NCBI RefSeq assembly: GCF_018502385.1 | Contig: NZ_CP075523.1 | Coordinates: forward strand, 1,178,001 to 1,242,000 | Direction of reading: 5' to 3' | From: Synechococcus sp. LA31 | GTDB taxonomy: Bacteria; Cyanobacteriota; Cyanobacteriia; PCC-6307; Cyanobiaceae | DNA length: 64,000 nucleotides | Shown: positions 45,577-54,533 of the stretch, in pieces | Numbering within the stretch: position 1 is the stretch's first letter | How the letters are laid out: every line of letters starts with the position of its first letter | Made by a program: the position numbers and the translations under genes | Notes under the pieces: model-generated | The model's input: the letters and a program-made list of their open reading frames with translations, nothing else | Databases searched by the model: none | Told to the model about the DNA's origin: nothing

Positions 45577-46554
45577 TCAGAAGCTGAAGCTGACTCCGGT
45601 ACCGATGTGGTGCTGCCAGCCCACACCCCAGCCATCTCCTCCTTGGCTGCTGTAGATCGGCTTCCAGTGTGCGAACACAACGACAGACTCAGCCAGGGGA
45701 TACTCCAGCTCGATCTCACCTCCCCAATCGGTGCGGAAGGGCAGGCCGGAATAGGAACCAGGGCTATAGAAGCGTGGCCCGGCAGAGAGCGTGATGTTGA
45801 GAAGATCGATGTTGAAGCCCAGACCAAGCCATGGGTCGGTGTAGTTACCCAGATAGGTTCCTTCACTTTCCCAACCTGTTCTGTTTTCGAGCGAAACAAA
45901 TACACCGTCGACGATGGTTTCCAGGCCATCGCCAAGTGCGAAGTTCACATCCCCATCCCCCAGTGCCCAGATGGCCTGAACACCAACCTCATTTTTCAGG
46001 CCAATGACATCATCACCTTGATTGCCGGTGACGTAATACGGCCACCACGTCAGCGAGAGCTCAAAACGATCGTTCGGTTGATAGCGCGCCTGAAGATAGC
46101 CCTTGACATCGGTGCGGCGATAGGGACTTCCGTCCCCATGGGCGTGATCATGAGCGGCTGCGTGGTCATCACCGCGCTCATCGTCCGAATCGTCATGGTC
46201 GTCGTAATGAGCGCTGCCGCCATGACCGTCAACATGAACACGCCCATAGAAATGTTCAGCCTCGCCCCACACCAAAGCAGGACCGATCTGAGCTTCGATG
46301 GCGAAACTGCCGCCTTTGTCTAAACCCCACTCAAAGACGGCTCCGAACAACCCGTCGATGGCGTAATGGCGGGGCTGGCCCTCCAGATTGTTCTCCAGGC
46401 CTGCGTGGCCCTCCAGTGTCACCACTGGTCGGATCCGAAATTCACCCGGCAGCAGATCATCACCACCTGCAGCTCCATGGGCCAAGGCTCCACTGGGTGA
46501 GCCGATAGCAGCCAAAACAGAAAGGATCGAGACGATTGTGTGGCGTGTCTTCAT
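45577..46554 (-). CDS. Outer-membrane barrel protein with His/Asp-rich loop (metal-related)
   Basis: 325 residues from the ATG at 46,554, overlapping the stop of the metal-binding protein gene. Signal peptide 1-25 (ends A-L-A-H). Residues 107-141 are an extreme His/Asp loop (D-G-H-G-G-S-A-H-Y-D-D-H-D-D-S-D-D near 109-125, then H-A-A-A-H-D-H-A-H). The rest alternates as beta strands with W-W-P-Y-Y and W-L-G-L-G-F and ends in S-F-S-F. It likely binds Zn or another divalent ion at the surface and passes it inward. No TonB box is obvious. Confidence 0.75.
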   Translation of the reverse strand: MKTRHTIVSILSVLAAIGSPSGALAHGAAGGDDLLPGEFRIRPVVTLEGHAGLENNLEGQPRHYAIDGLFGAVFEWGLDKGGSFAIEAQIGPALVWGEAEHFYGRVHVDGHGGSAHYDDHDDSDDERGDDHAAAHDHAHGDGSPYRRTDVKGYLQARYQPNDRFELSLTWWPYYVTGNQGDDVIGLKNEVGVQAIWALGDGDVNFALGDGLETIVDGVFVSLENRTGWESEGTYLGNYTDPWLGLGFNIDLLNITLSAGPRFYSPGSYSGLPFRTDWGGEIELEYPLAESVVVFAHWKPIYSSQGGDGWGVGWQHHIGTGVSFSF

Positions 46555-47432
46555 CGGATCGCAGCCCATTGTTGTTGCAGCGCAGAGGCTGTGCGTTGAT
46601 CACATCGGCCTCCTTGCGCGGTCACAAAGGTGCAGACATTGGCCGTAGCTGTTTGAATCAGCGATGTCCCGGGTGCCAGCCCATCGGCGTAGAGCGGTTG
46701 CTTGGCGATGGCGACACCGCTGACAGAACTGATGCGCCGAAGCGTTTTGGACGGTGGCAACGCCTCAGCGAAGATTGCTTTTGTGCCTGATTGGCGGATG
46801 GCCCGGCTGATGGCCCCCAGGCTCGAGGGTCTCAGAGTCCCCCCCGACGCAAAGTCATCGATCACCGGCAGTTCACGGATGCCATAGCGACGTGCAAAAG
46901 CTGAAAACGCTCGGTGCTCAGTGACCAGAACACGCTGAGCAGAGGGAACCGTCTGCAGCTGCGCTGCGCTCCAACTCCCCAGTTGATTCAACACGGCCTG
47001 CATGGCCTGGCTGCGTCGCTGCAGTGCTCCAGCTTTTGCTGCTCCAAGGAGAGGCCTCAGTGCAGTGGCGCTCTCGCGGACCATGGCACTGGTGAGCCCT
47101 GGGTCGTGCCACACGTGTGGATCCTTGGCTGGGTGACCTGGGGTGGCGCGTTCAGCAACGGCCACCACAGGAGCACTGACACGAATCCGGTTCATCGCCG
47201 GCGTGAGGTTGTAGCCATTCACCAACACCAGGCGAGCGGTGCTCAGCGCCTGACGATCTGAACCGCGCAGAGCCATGCCATGGGGATCAGCTCCGGGTGG
47301 AACCAGGCACGTCACCCGAGCGTCGCTCTGCACGAGTGACCGCGTGATGTCGCACAGCACGCCATCCACAGAAACCACCGATGGCGGCGGCGCCGCGGCA
47401 AGCACAAGCCCAACCAGGGCAGCGGAACCCAT
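46551..47432 (-). CDS. Periplasmic metal-binding protein (ZnuA/cluster 9 type)
   Basis: 293 residues from the ATG at 47,432, which gives a proper signal peptide; the TTG frame to 47,486 would bury the operator. Metal ligands are plausible at His51 (D-P-H-G), His106/His109 (D-P-H-V-W-H-D-P) and His173 (T-E-H-R-A-F), with an acidic ligand in I-F-A-E. The His-rich loop usual in ZnuA is absent; instead the cotranscribed barrel carries one. No ABC ATPase or permease is adjacent. Confidence 0.82.
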   Translation of the reverse strand: MGSAALVGLVLAAAPPPSVVSVDGVLCDITRSLVQSDARVTCLVPPGADPHGMALRGSDRQALSTARLVLVNGYNLTPAMNRIRVSAPVVAVAERATPGHPAKDPHVWHDPGLTSAMVRESATALRPLLGAAKAGALQRRSQAMQAVLNQLGSWSAAQLQTVPSAQRVLVTEHRAFSAFARRYGIRELPVIDDFASGGTLRPSSLGAISRAIRQSGTKAIFAEALPPSKTLRRISSVSGVAIAKQPLYADGLAPGTSLIQTATANVCTFVTAQGGRCDQRTASALQQQWAAIR

Positions 47433-47453
47433 GACACAGAAACAAGCTGCCGC

Positions 47454-47470
47454 GAATGATAATGGTTCTC
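47454..47470. promoter_or_regulatory. Candidate Zur/Fur-type operator
   Basis: GAATGATAATGGTTCTC lies 22 bases 5' of the metal-binding protein start. The left half TGATAAT equals the cyanobacterial Zur half-site; the right half matches only partly. Metal-dependent repression of the operon would make sense. Confidence 0.45.
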
Positions 47471-47691
47471 GCCCTCGTGTCGCCAATGGTTGAGGCCATG
47501 GGTCAGCAGGGATCCTTGGGGTTCATCCGCCTGGCTGGCTCGCGTCGCAAATCGCCAGGCCCCTGCGCCACAACGACCGTTGATCGCAGAGATCTTTGGC
47601 GTTTCGGGCGGGGCGACCTTCGACTGCGTGGCCCGTGATGAAGCGACGGACTCACAGCGCGAGCGAGGCACTAGAAACCCGTGATTCATGC

Positions 47692-47720
47692 CAAAAACCC
47701 CCGAGCAATGCCCGGGGGTC
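47692..47720 (-). terminator. Rho-independent terminator, minus strand
   Basis: Minus strand ACCCCCG, loop GGCATTGCT, CGGGGGT then TTTTGG. It closes whatever is transcribed leftwards through repeat copy 2; no protein gene clearly ends here. Bases 47,471-47,691 hold no clear gene. Confidence 0.75.
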
Positions 47721-47724
47721 ATGA

Positions 47725-47932
47725 GTCAATCAATAGTCCAATGGCTTTCGTTGCTTGAAGCTGCTGGCGTTGGCGCCTGGGGCCGAACGTTCCAGGGGTG
47801 GGTTGCTTTGATCTCCTGGGGCACCTATAGCGGTGCAAACGGAGTGTCGACGGTTCAGACGTCCCTCATCCAGTGTCCGAACTGACGACCCGCCCACGGT
47901 TGGGTGAAGACTGTTGGAGCAGGGGCCTGCAG
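47725..47932. repeat. ~200-bp direct repeat, copy 2
   Basis: Same orientation as copy 1 at 45,338. The two copies bracket the metal-binding protein and barrel genes. Copy 2 adjoins an intact terminator; the matching stretch in copy 1 is degenerate. Confidence 0.75.
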
Positions 47933-48753
47933 TCAGCGTTACTTCTTTGAGTACTCGGGTGGGGTATCAGCCATCAGTGGCGCCTCCCTTGGTTGATGCA
48001 TGCATCATCGGCACTCCAGCGAGGGGTCGGCAATCGGGATTTGTACGCATTGCCTTGGCGCCCGAGCGGGAGCAGCGTGAGTGATTTGTCGACCCAACGG
48101 CCAGCCGTCAGCCGGCACCGATGGAATCCGCTACGCCTGCTTCTGAGCCAACACTCCTCAGCCAACATCAGGCGCCCTGCCCTGCTGCCGGGCTATACCG
48201 TCGATCCAGCCCTGACAGCGCCGGGCTGGTGGCCAAACCAGCAGCAAGATCTGCATCCAGATAGGGGCAGGCTTCGCAGTCACTGCTTGCAGCCACTGCG
48301 GTGGAAAGGATTCGAGACGCAGCCATCAGCCCTCTCCATGCATACATCTGCACTAGCAGGGATTGGGTGGTTTGGTGCGGGCCCGCCGGGCTTCTGCTGC
48401 TTTTGCCAGGCAAGCAGCTCACGCAAGCCGGAAGCTTTCTAGGCATCAGGCCGTGTCCTTTGCTCGCCTTCTTCCGTTGTCATTGCCACTGATCGCGACC
48501 CTGCTGCCGATGCTCAGCTAGACCCGACCCTCTCTGACACCACCGCCCTCAAGCCAAAACTCCAGCGACGAGCTCACGCTGTTGCCCGTCCTCCAAAACC
48601 ACGCCTCCGCCGCACTTGAGGCCGATCACGGTTGGAGCTTTGAGCAGTCCAACACCTGGCTTGAGCACATGGGGCTCTTTGAGGAGAAGTTCTGAGCGAT
48701 CGGTCACTCGTTGATCTTCCACGGTCGCATAGGTCGAAGTCGAGACTCAAAAG
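47933..48753. other. 820-bp stretch without a supported gene
   Basis: Open frames exist on both strands but read as noise. One stretch on the plus strand, 48,522-48,695, reads coherently at its end (N-H-A-S-A-A-L-E-A-D-H-G-W-S-F-E) and stops at 48,693, but has no start codon, so it may be the relic of a small gene. Confidence 0.4.
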
Positions 48754-49245
48754 TCATGTTGGCAACACCAATGCATCGGCATCCTGATGATCTTTGCGAA
48801 ATAAACGATCATCAGCTGCACGACGACACGTCAGCATAAACAGTGGCATCTCAATCCCAAACGCCTGCTCAAACAGCGCCACAACACCTTTGGTCTGGCC
48901 CAGACCGCATGCCTCAATAGCATGGCCCAGTCCTTGACGAGGCTGATCAGTGAGTGCGGCAAACAGCTTGTTGAGACGGTGTTCCTGCAAGGCTTGTGAC
49001 AGGCTGATCCCACGCACCTGCATAAAACTCAGATCCAGGCAGTTCTTGCTGATGCCAAGAAGAGCAGGTAATTGACTGATGTCAATTGACTCTTGAAAGT
49101 GGAGGCCAAAGTACTGACGGACTTTGGCGACAATCTGCATCGGGCTATCGCAAACGACAGGAATCACAGAAGCCCCTCGCCTGAGTGATTGTTCAACCAT
49201 CGTGCGCTGCTCTTGCGCTGCAAGGGCGATACAACTTGCTCTCAT
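48754..49245 (-). CDS. AraC-type HTH regulator, short
   Basis: A 163-residue protein paralogous to the one at 40,613. After about 48 residues come V-R-Q-Y-F-G-L-H-F then I-D-I-S-Q-L-P-A-L-L-G-I-S as first HTH, and I-E-A-C-G-L-G-Q then V-A-L-F-E-Q-A-F-G as the second, as in the AraC C-terminal domain. No separate sensor domain. Target genes unknown; nearby candidates are the stress genes between the two regulators. Confidence 0.7.
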   Translation of the reverse strand: MRASCIALAAQEQRTMVEQSLRRGASVIPVVCDSPMQIVAKVRQYFGLHFQESIDISQLPALLGISKNCLDLSFMQVRGISLSQALQEHRLNKLFAALTDQPRQGLGHAIEACGLGQTKGVVALFEQAFGIEMPLFMLTCRRAADDRLFRKDHQDADALVLPT

Positions 49246-49701
49246 GCTGACGAGCAGTGAACAGCCTTGTCAATAAGACACGGAAAATCCACGCAGTCCT
49301 CAATTCAACTTTACCTCGCTTCATCCTGCGACACAAATAAATGCAATTGCTGTAAATCCACGGTGATTCAGGCAGTTGCGAGCCACCCCGCCCATCAAAG
49401 CCATCATGGACGAGGTTGCCGGCAGCTTCTGTTGGCGTACCGAGGGGGGAAAGGCGTCGCCGAGGCGGCGCTTTTCCATGCTGAGCCTCCAGCCCCGCCA
49501 GCGGAGCAAGCACCCAGACATGGACGATTAGGCAAGCGTCCATGCCTGGGTGTAGGGTGAGCTTGATTCAACGACCAGTCTCAGGCGGGTTTCTCTTTCA
49601 AGCGGCGAGTCTCACGAGCTTCTGGCTTCGGTATTCCTCCACTCGACCAGTCACTTTCTTCAGGGCTATCAGCGAATCAGCTTCATAATTCTATCTATTG
49701 A
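49246..49701. other. Intergenic stretch with a GC-rich hairpin
   Basis: No gene I trust. Near 49,447-49,472 a GC-rich inverted repeat with A-run before and T-run after (GCGTCGCC/GGCGGCGC) could end transcription either way. A 41-codon ATG frame (49,406-49,531) spans it and is doubtful. Confidence 0.35.
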
Positions 49702-49974
49702 ATGACAATTTACGTTGGGAACCTCTCCTTCGATGCCGAAGTTGAGGACCTTCAACACCTCTTTGCGGAGTACGGCTCCGTCAGCAAGTGCAGTTTGCCG
49801 CTTGATCGCGAAACAGGTCGTAAGCGGGGCTTCGCTTTTGTGGATATGGCAGAGGCCAGTGCAGAAACCAAAGCCATCTCCGACCTTCAGGACGTGGAGT
49901 GGATGGGCCGGTCGATCCGGGTGAATAAGGCCGAGCCTCGTCCCACACCAGCGCTCGGCAACAGCCGCTGGTGA
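49702..49974 (+). CDS. RRM-type RNA-binding protein (cyanobacterial Rbp family)
   Basis: A 90-residue single RRM protein: RNP2 I-Y-V-G-N-L at 3-8 and RNP1 R-K-R-G-F-A-F-V near 40-47, followed by the usual M-x-G-R-x-I/L-R-V-N-K-A near 68-78. The short Pro/Gly tail lacks the long Gly-rich extension of cold-induced Rbp1. Such proteins bind mRNA and are often cold-responsive. Confidence 0.9.
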   Translation: MTIYVGNLSFDAEVEDLQHLFAEYGSVSKCSLPLDRETGRKRGFAFVDMAEASAETKAISDLQDVEWMGRSIRVNKAEPRPTPALGNSRW

Positions 49975-50163
49975 TCTCATTCCCAACAGCTCAAGCGTTG
50001 TTGCAATCCCATGGCCATCCAATCGGAGCGGCCATTCTGGGGGCAGACCGAGATGCCATTAGTGGCAATAGCAAGCCCAAGCAAAGTATGGCCCCAGAGG
50101 CCAAGCCGCGATCGGCAGCTTCTGGACATGACAATCAATTAGCTCAATTACTCTGAACAACAC

Positions 50164-50307
50164 ATGACACAATCTTCTGGACGCTTTGGTTTTGTTGAAT
50201 TTGCTGAGACCTGGAATGGCCGTCTTGCCATGCTCGGATTTGTGATTGGCCTTGGCACCGAGCTGCTCACGGGCCAGGGAGTCTTGTCCCAGATCGGTCT
50301 CGGTTGA
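50164..50307 (+). CDS. High-light-inducible protein (HLIP)
   Basis: A 47-residue one-helix protein: F-V-E-F-A-E-T-W-N-G-R-L-A-M-L-G-F at about 10-26 is the chlorophyll a/b-binding-type motif (E-x2-N-G-R-x-A-M), then a hydrophobic helix to about 34. Thylakoid protein binding chlorophyll and carotenoid, protecting photosystem assembly under light stress. Four bases separate it from the next HLIP gene. Confidence 0.92.
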   Translation: MTQSSGRFGFVEFAETWNGRLAMLGFVIGLGTELLTGQGVLSQIGLG

Positions 50308-50311
50308 AGTC

Positions 50312-50548
50312 ATGACAAACCCTCCCACCAACGACAAGTGGTATCAAGACCGCGCCATTCAGCAGATCCATCTGGAACAACTGAAAAGCGTTGAGCTGTT
50401 CAACGGCCGCGCCGCCATGCTCGGGATCGTGATCGGCATCATCACCGAGGGGCTTACAGGTACCGGTATTGCCCATCAGATCGGCCTTGGCGCTCTAGTC
50501 GACGGCTACGCCGCCTGCCGCACACAGTTTCTACCCTTCTGCTTTTGA
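50312..50548 (+). CDS. High-light-inducible protein (HLIP), longer form
   Basis: A 78-residue HLIP from the ATG at 50,312: a hydrophilic 25-residue lead, then E-L-F-N-G-R-A-A-M-L-G-I-V-I-G near 28-42. The C-terminal 18 residues after G-L-G-A-L are unusual (two Cys, several aromatics) and could be an extension caused by a lost stop. Followed by a terminator, so the two HLIP genes end a transcript. Confidence 0.9.
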   Translation: MTNPPTNDKWYQDRAIQQIHLEQLKSVELFNGRAAMLGIVIGIITEGLTGTGIAHQIGLGALVDGYAACRTQFLPFCF

Positions 50549-50582
50549 GCCTTGCGGGTAATGTCCGCGACTCAGATCATGG

Positions 50583-50614
50583 AACCCCTGGGCATTGCTC
50601 AGGGGTTTTATTTT
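50583..50614 (+). terminator. Rho-independent terminator after the HLIP genes
   Basis: AACCCCTG, loop GGCATTGCT, CAGGGGTT then TTATTTT. Loop sequence is nearly the same as the terminator at 47,692. Bases 50,615-50,793 hold no clear gene. Confidence 0.85.
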
Positions 50615-50793
50615 CATTCGTGATTTATACATTGAAGCTACGCCCTGACTCCTCTAGATCCAACTGATTGCAGACACACGTCCTTTCGGCCTGAAGCAGC
50701 ACGGGCGCTTGAATCACAAGCGCCATCAACACACCCGCAGAGCACCAGCCATCTCCAGCTTCAACTCAGTGAACTGAAGTGGCCGGTGTTCCC

Positions 50794-53130
50794 TCAATGG
50801 GCGAAGAGCCGGTAGGAGAGATGCTTCACCCGATCTTCGATCAGAAACCACACCAACGAATAACTCCACACTAAAAGCGCCCAACTCCAGCCAATTGGTG
50901 TCATCAAGACCCCCGTTGCAGCAAACAACGTGGCGACAAGCTGGGTTCCCAAGACTGCTAACAATAGTGGGAGTGCCGGCCGAACTGACCAGAACGGTCC
51001 CACTGTCCGAGCCACAAAAACAGTGAGATGCCCCGCCACAGAGAGCTTGAGATACAACATCGTGCGAATCAACTCAGGAGCAAGCTGCCAGCTCAGCTCC
51101 GCTAGATACAGCAAGCCAAACGAGGACACAACACCACAAAGCCCAAGAGCCGTCGAGACACCCAACACCAGCGGCATCTGCCACCGCACAGGCTGAGGTT
51201 GCCCTTGGGTGCGGTCATACGCAATCGATAAGATTGCGCCATCATTGAGAAGTGCCAGCAGCACGATCATCAGAGCAGAGAGTGGATAGAAATCGAAAAC
51301 AAGAATCGAAAGAGTCATAAAAACCAGCACACGGATCGTTTCAGCAATGCGGTAGATCGCGTAATGCTGCATCCTCTGAAAAATGCGCCTGCTCTCGCGG
51401 ATGGCGTGCACCAAGACATCGAGACCCGGCGTAAGCAACACAATGTCTGCAGCACTACGAGCCGCATCGGTTGCACCTGAAACGGCAATACCTGCATCAG
51501 CACGTTTCAACGCCGGTGCATCATTCACGCCATCGCCTGTCATCCCAACCAAATGATCAAGGCGCTGGAGTTCTTCAACAATCTTGTACTTATGCTCAGG
51601 AAAGACCTGAGCAAAGCCATCCGCTTGCTCAACTTGTTGACTGCCAAGCTGAGTGGTCGACAGAATGTTGGTTCCCAAGCCAAGCTGGCCGGCCATTTCT
51701 CTAGCAATGGCCAGCTGATCACCGGTGATCAGCTTGATCTGAACGCCCAGTTGCTTCAATCCGTCGAGTGTGCTGCGACTGTCGCCGCGGGGCGGATCAA
51801 ACAAAGGCAACACCCCCAGAAATTGCCAAGGCTGATCCCCTTCCGGGCCGCCGCCGGCTTCGGCAACCGCTAAGGAGCGAAACCCCCTTGCAGCAAACGC
51901 CGCAATGGCGGAATCAACCTCCGCGCGCAGAGCTGGTGTTGTGGACGCCATATTCAGCAACACCTGAGGCGCTCCCTTACAGACACGCAACGACTGCCCA
52001 TCGGGACTGATCACGCTGGCTTCGGTGCGTTTAACGACCGGATCAAATGGCTGAAAAGCGGTGATCCGCCAACCTTGGATCACATCAGGCAACAAGGGCG
52101 ACTCGAGCACCGCCGTATCAATCGGGTCGCGATCCTCGGAGCGAGATGCAAGCGCTGCAGCCCGAATCAAACGGTCATTAGAACAACCTTCTGCGCAGAA
52201 TGCATCACCCAGACGAAGAAGATTCTGGGTCAATGTCCCTGTCTTATCGGAGCAGAGAACATCCAAACCCGCCAGTTCCTCAATCGCTGAAAGACGTGTT
52301 ACCACGGCATGGCGACGGGCCAGTTTCTCTGCACCTACAGCCAAGGTGACCGATAAAACGGTGGGCATCGCAACTGGAATCGATGCCACGCAAAGCACCA
52401 ACGCAAAACGCAGGCTCTCCACCATGGCGTGGCCACGAAACAGGGCCACTAACAGAATGAGGGTGATTAGGGCAAGGGCGATCGCGATCAAGTAATCGCC
52501 GATCTTGAGTACCGCACGCTGGAAGTGACTCACAGGTGGCGCCGCTTCGACTAGCCGCGCTGTACGAGCAATGAACGTATCAACTCCAGTTGCCGTAACG
52601 AGGGCATCAGCCTCACCACGGCGCATGATGGCTCCACTGAGAGCATCCCCTCCAGCCGTGACTTCCACCGGCAATGATTCACCAGTGAGTGGTGATTGAT
52701 CAAGCTCAACCGGGCCGCCGTTGCACAGCTGAGCGTCGGCAGGAACAATATCTCCGATGCGCAAACGAATCAGATCGCCTGGCACCAGCTCACTGACTCC
52801 AATCATCATCCAGCTCCCATCTCTGCAGACACGAGCCTCTTGGGCCAGTTGAGCCTGCAGCGCAGCCACTTCATTGCCGGCTTTGAATTCTTCCCAGAAG
52901 CCCACCACGGCGTTCGCCGCAAGGAGCACCAAAATCAAAGCTAGATCGCTCCAATCACGCACCAAAGCCGACAGCAGTGCTGCGAGTTCGATCATCCAAG
53001 CGATGGGATCCCACAATTGGCCCAGAAAGAGTTTCCAGGCCTGCCTCTTGTGATGAGGTAATTCATTGGGGCCATAACGAGCCAAGCGCACAACTGCTTC
53101 TTGGCAAGACAGGCCGCTGCAGTCATTCAT
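50794..53130 (-). CDS. P-type ATPase, P3A proton-pump type
   Basis: A 778-residue ATPase. Short N-terminus with Y-G-P-N-E-L near 19-24; actuator T-G-E-S near 149-152; phosphorylation motif C-S-D-K-T-G-T-L-T near 294-302; hinge G-M/D-G-V-N-D-A-P-A-L-K near 515-525. About ten membrane helices, no metal-binding domain at the N-terminus and no CPC, so heavy-metal pumping is unlikely. Family features are those of plasma-membrane H+-ATPases (also seen in archaea and cyanobacteria). Confidence 0.9.
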   Translation of the reverse strand: MNDCSGLSCQEAVVRLARYGPNELPHHKRQAWKLFLGQLWDPIAWMIELAALLSALVRDWSDLALILVLLAANAVVGFWEEFKAGNEVAALQAQLAQEARVCRDGSWMMIGVSELVPGDLIRLRIGDIVPADAQLCNGGPVELDQSPLTGESLPVEVTAGGDALSGAIMRRGEADALVTATGVDTFIARTARLVEAAPPVSHFQRAVLKIGDYLIAIALALITLILLVALFRGHAMVESLRFALVLCVASIPVAMPTVLSVTLAVGAEKLARRHAVVTRLSAIEELAGLDVLCSDKTGTLTQNLLRLGDAFCAEGCSNDRLIRAAALASRSEDRDPIDTAVLESPLLPDVIQGWRITAFQPFDPVVKRTEASVISPDGQSLRVCKGAPQVLLNMASTTPALRAEVDSAIAAFAARGFRSLAVAEAGGGPEGDQPWQFLGVLPLFDPPRGDSRSTLDGLKQLGVQIKLITGDQLAIAREMAGQLGLGTNILSTTQLGSQQVEQADGFAQVFPEHKYKIVEELQRLDHLVGMTGDGVNDAPALKRADAGIAVSGATDAARSAADIVLLTPGLDVLVHAIRESRRIFQRMQHYAIYRIAETIRVLVFMTLSILVFDFYPLSALMIVLLALLNDGAILSIAYDRTQGQPQPVRWQMPLVLGVSTALGLCGVVSSFGLLYLAELSWQLAPELIRTMLYLKLSVAGHLTVFVARTVGPFWSVRPALPLLLAVLGTQLVATLFAATGVLMTPIGWSWALLVWSYSLVWFLIEDRVKHLSYRLFAH

Positions 53131-53226
53131 GGGCGGAACATCAACCGGAATGAGCGATCAAGCAACCACTTTGGCGAGCAAGGCCAACTGGCCTTAGTGA
53201 GGACTCTTCTCTCCATCTCATTCACC

Positions 53227-53421
53227 ATGAATAGCTGCAGCCTGCATCAGTTCTGCTTCAGCATCTTCAAATTGGACGACATGCAGCAAACCACGATGCA
53301 TGCTGAATCAACAGAACAGTCCTATGACCTCTGCGCAGCCAAAGGCTTGGTCTCGTCACCCAATCCAAGAAGACTGGTCATGACAGCAGAAAACAATTCA
53401 CAACTCCACTATCTGGACTAG
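53227..53421 (+). CDS. Doubtful small frame
   Basis: A 64-codon ATG frame divergent from the ATPase gene. Composition is poor (several Cys, Met and Gln) and no family is recognised. Its stop lies inside the palindrome at 53,411. It may be a leader region of the following small gene. Confidence 0.22.
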   Translation: MNSCSLHQFCFSIFKLDDMQQTTMHAESTEQSYDLCAAKGLVSSPNPRRLVMTAENNSQLHYLD

Positions 53422-53428
53422 TCCAGAT
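53411..53428. promoter_or_regulatory. 18-bp perfect palindrome over a start codon
   Basis: ATCTGGACTAGTCCAGAT is its own reverse complement and its last two bases are the first two of the ATG at 53,427. It could be a dimeric repressor site or an RNA hairpin hiding the ribosome-binding site. Confidence 0.6.
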
Positions 53429-53573
53429 GAAAACAGTCCTTCGCCTGACGCTTTTGTTTGCTGCCATCGCGCTAGCCGCAGCAACCGGCATGATGCCCAA
53501 CCTCCAATCAGATCCTCAGCCTGAGGAATCGAAAGTCAATCAAGCCATGCCTGAGACCAAAGCATTGGATTAG
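53427..53573 (+). CDS. 48-residue exported peptide
   Basis: K-T-V-L-R-L-T-L-L-F-A-A-I-A-L-A-A-A-T-G forms a signal peptide or single membrane helix (residues 2-21), followed by a short acidic tail with Pro, Gln and Glu. No Shine-Dalgarno sequence is separable from the palindrome at its start. Unknown function. Confidence 0.5.
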   Translation: MKTVLRLTLLFAAIALAAATGMMPNLQSDPQPEESKVNQAMPETKALD

Positions 53574-53707
53574 CCGTAGTGCCATCCAACGCAAGATTTC
53601 AGCAACGTGGACAGCGTCTGGAGGAGGCAGAGGGCACTCGACAAGGCCCCCCCCAATAGCCTCCATTGCAGCCAAGTCCGGTCGCAGCGTCGTCTCCCCT
53701 GCTGCCG

Positions 53708-53905
53708 ATGATTGACCACCTCTGGCTCACCACCGCCGAGCTCTGTTCCCATCTGGCGATCAGCCGCTCCACCCTGTTCGCCATCCGCCGCTCAGGCCTG
53801 CTCAAGGACGGGCGGCATCTGGTGGCCAAGAACCCAACCAGTTCCCGCTCGCACCTGCTCTGGCACCGGCAGCGGTGTGAACTCGCCCTCGGGAGGATCA
53901 GCTGA
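53708..53905 (+). CDS. Excisionase-like HTH protein 1
   Basis: A 65-residue winged-HTH-like protein: W-L-T-T-A-E-L-C-S-H-L-A-I-S-R-S-T-L near 5-22 and L-K-D-G-R-H-L near 31-37, the pattern of AlpA/Xis DNA-binding proteins. Its stop overlaps the next ATG. It lies beside the integrase gene, so control of excision is likely. Confidence 0.68.
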   Translation: MIDHLWLTTAELCSHLAISRSTLFAIRRSGLLKDGRHLVAKNPTSSRSHLLWHRQRCELALGRIS

Positions 53906-54123
53906 TGATCGAGCAGGCAACCCTTTGGGTATCCACACCTGAGCTGTGCACGCAGCTCCAGGTCAGCCGCTCCTCCCTGCGCCGTTGGGTGCACAGCGGC
54001 CTCCTACGAGAAGGGCAGCACTGGGTTCGGATGAACCCGTGCTGCCCGCGCTCCGATCAGTTGTGGCAGCCCGAGCGCTGCGCCGTGCAGATCAACCGGC
54101 AGCGGCCTCACTACCGCCGCTGA
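53905..54123 (+). CDS. Excisionase-like HTH protein 2
   Basis: A 72-residue relative of the preceding protein (T-L-W-V-S-T-P-E-L-C-T-Q-L-Q-V-S-R-S-S-L then G-L-L-R-E-G-Q-H-W). The two probably arose by tandem duplication. Converges with and overlaps the 3' end of the integrase gene by 32 bases. Confidence 0.68.
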   Translation: MIEQATLWVSTPELCTQLQVSRSSLRRWVHSGLLREGQHWVRMNPCCPRSDQLWQPERCAVQINRQRPHYRR

Positions 54124-54523
54124 GCAGGCGGCGCACCACAGACGCCTTGGTCTGCTCACCACTGATCTCGCTCAGATACGTGCGGCGGTGCACCTCTGGG
54201 CTGTGGCCCATCACGGCCGCCACATCCGCGTAGTTCCAGGTTGTTGTTTCCCGGGCCCGGATCGCATAGGCGTGTCGCAGGTCATAGGGCACGCAGCGCT
54301 CTTTCCTTTTCTGTGCCTTCTTCTTGCCCTGGGCCGGCGCTGTTTCCACCCAGGCGTAGAGCTTGGTTTTCACCTCAAACTCCGCTTTGGCATCGGAGCT
54401 GCGCAGCTTGTGGCAGCAGAGCGCCCCAAGGCGTTCGTTGTTATCGCAGCGCTTCACCAGATCGCGCTCGGGATCGAATGGTTCGCCGTCCTCATTCACG
54501 AATTTGGGCACATGGCGGCGGCG

Positions 54524-54533
54524 CAGTTCCTCC
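54524..54533. repeat. Target-site duplication, left
   Basis: CAGTTCCTCC, identical to 55,776-55,785, directly outside the IS end. Ten bases is the length known for the ISAs1 family. Confidence 0.93.

Noticed and set aside
49402-49531. 41-codon frame as a gene
   Set aside because: Composition is random-like and the frame spans a GC hairpin.
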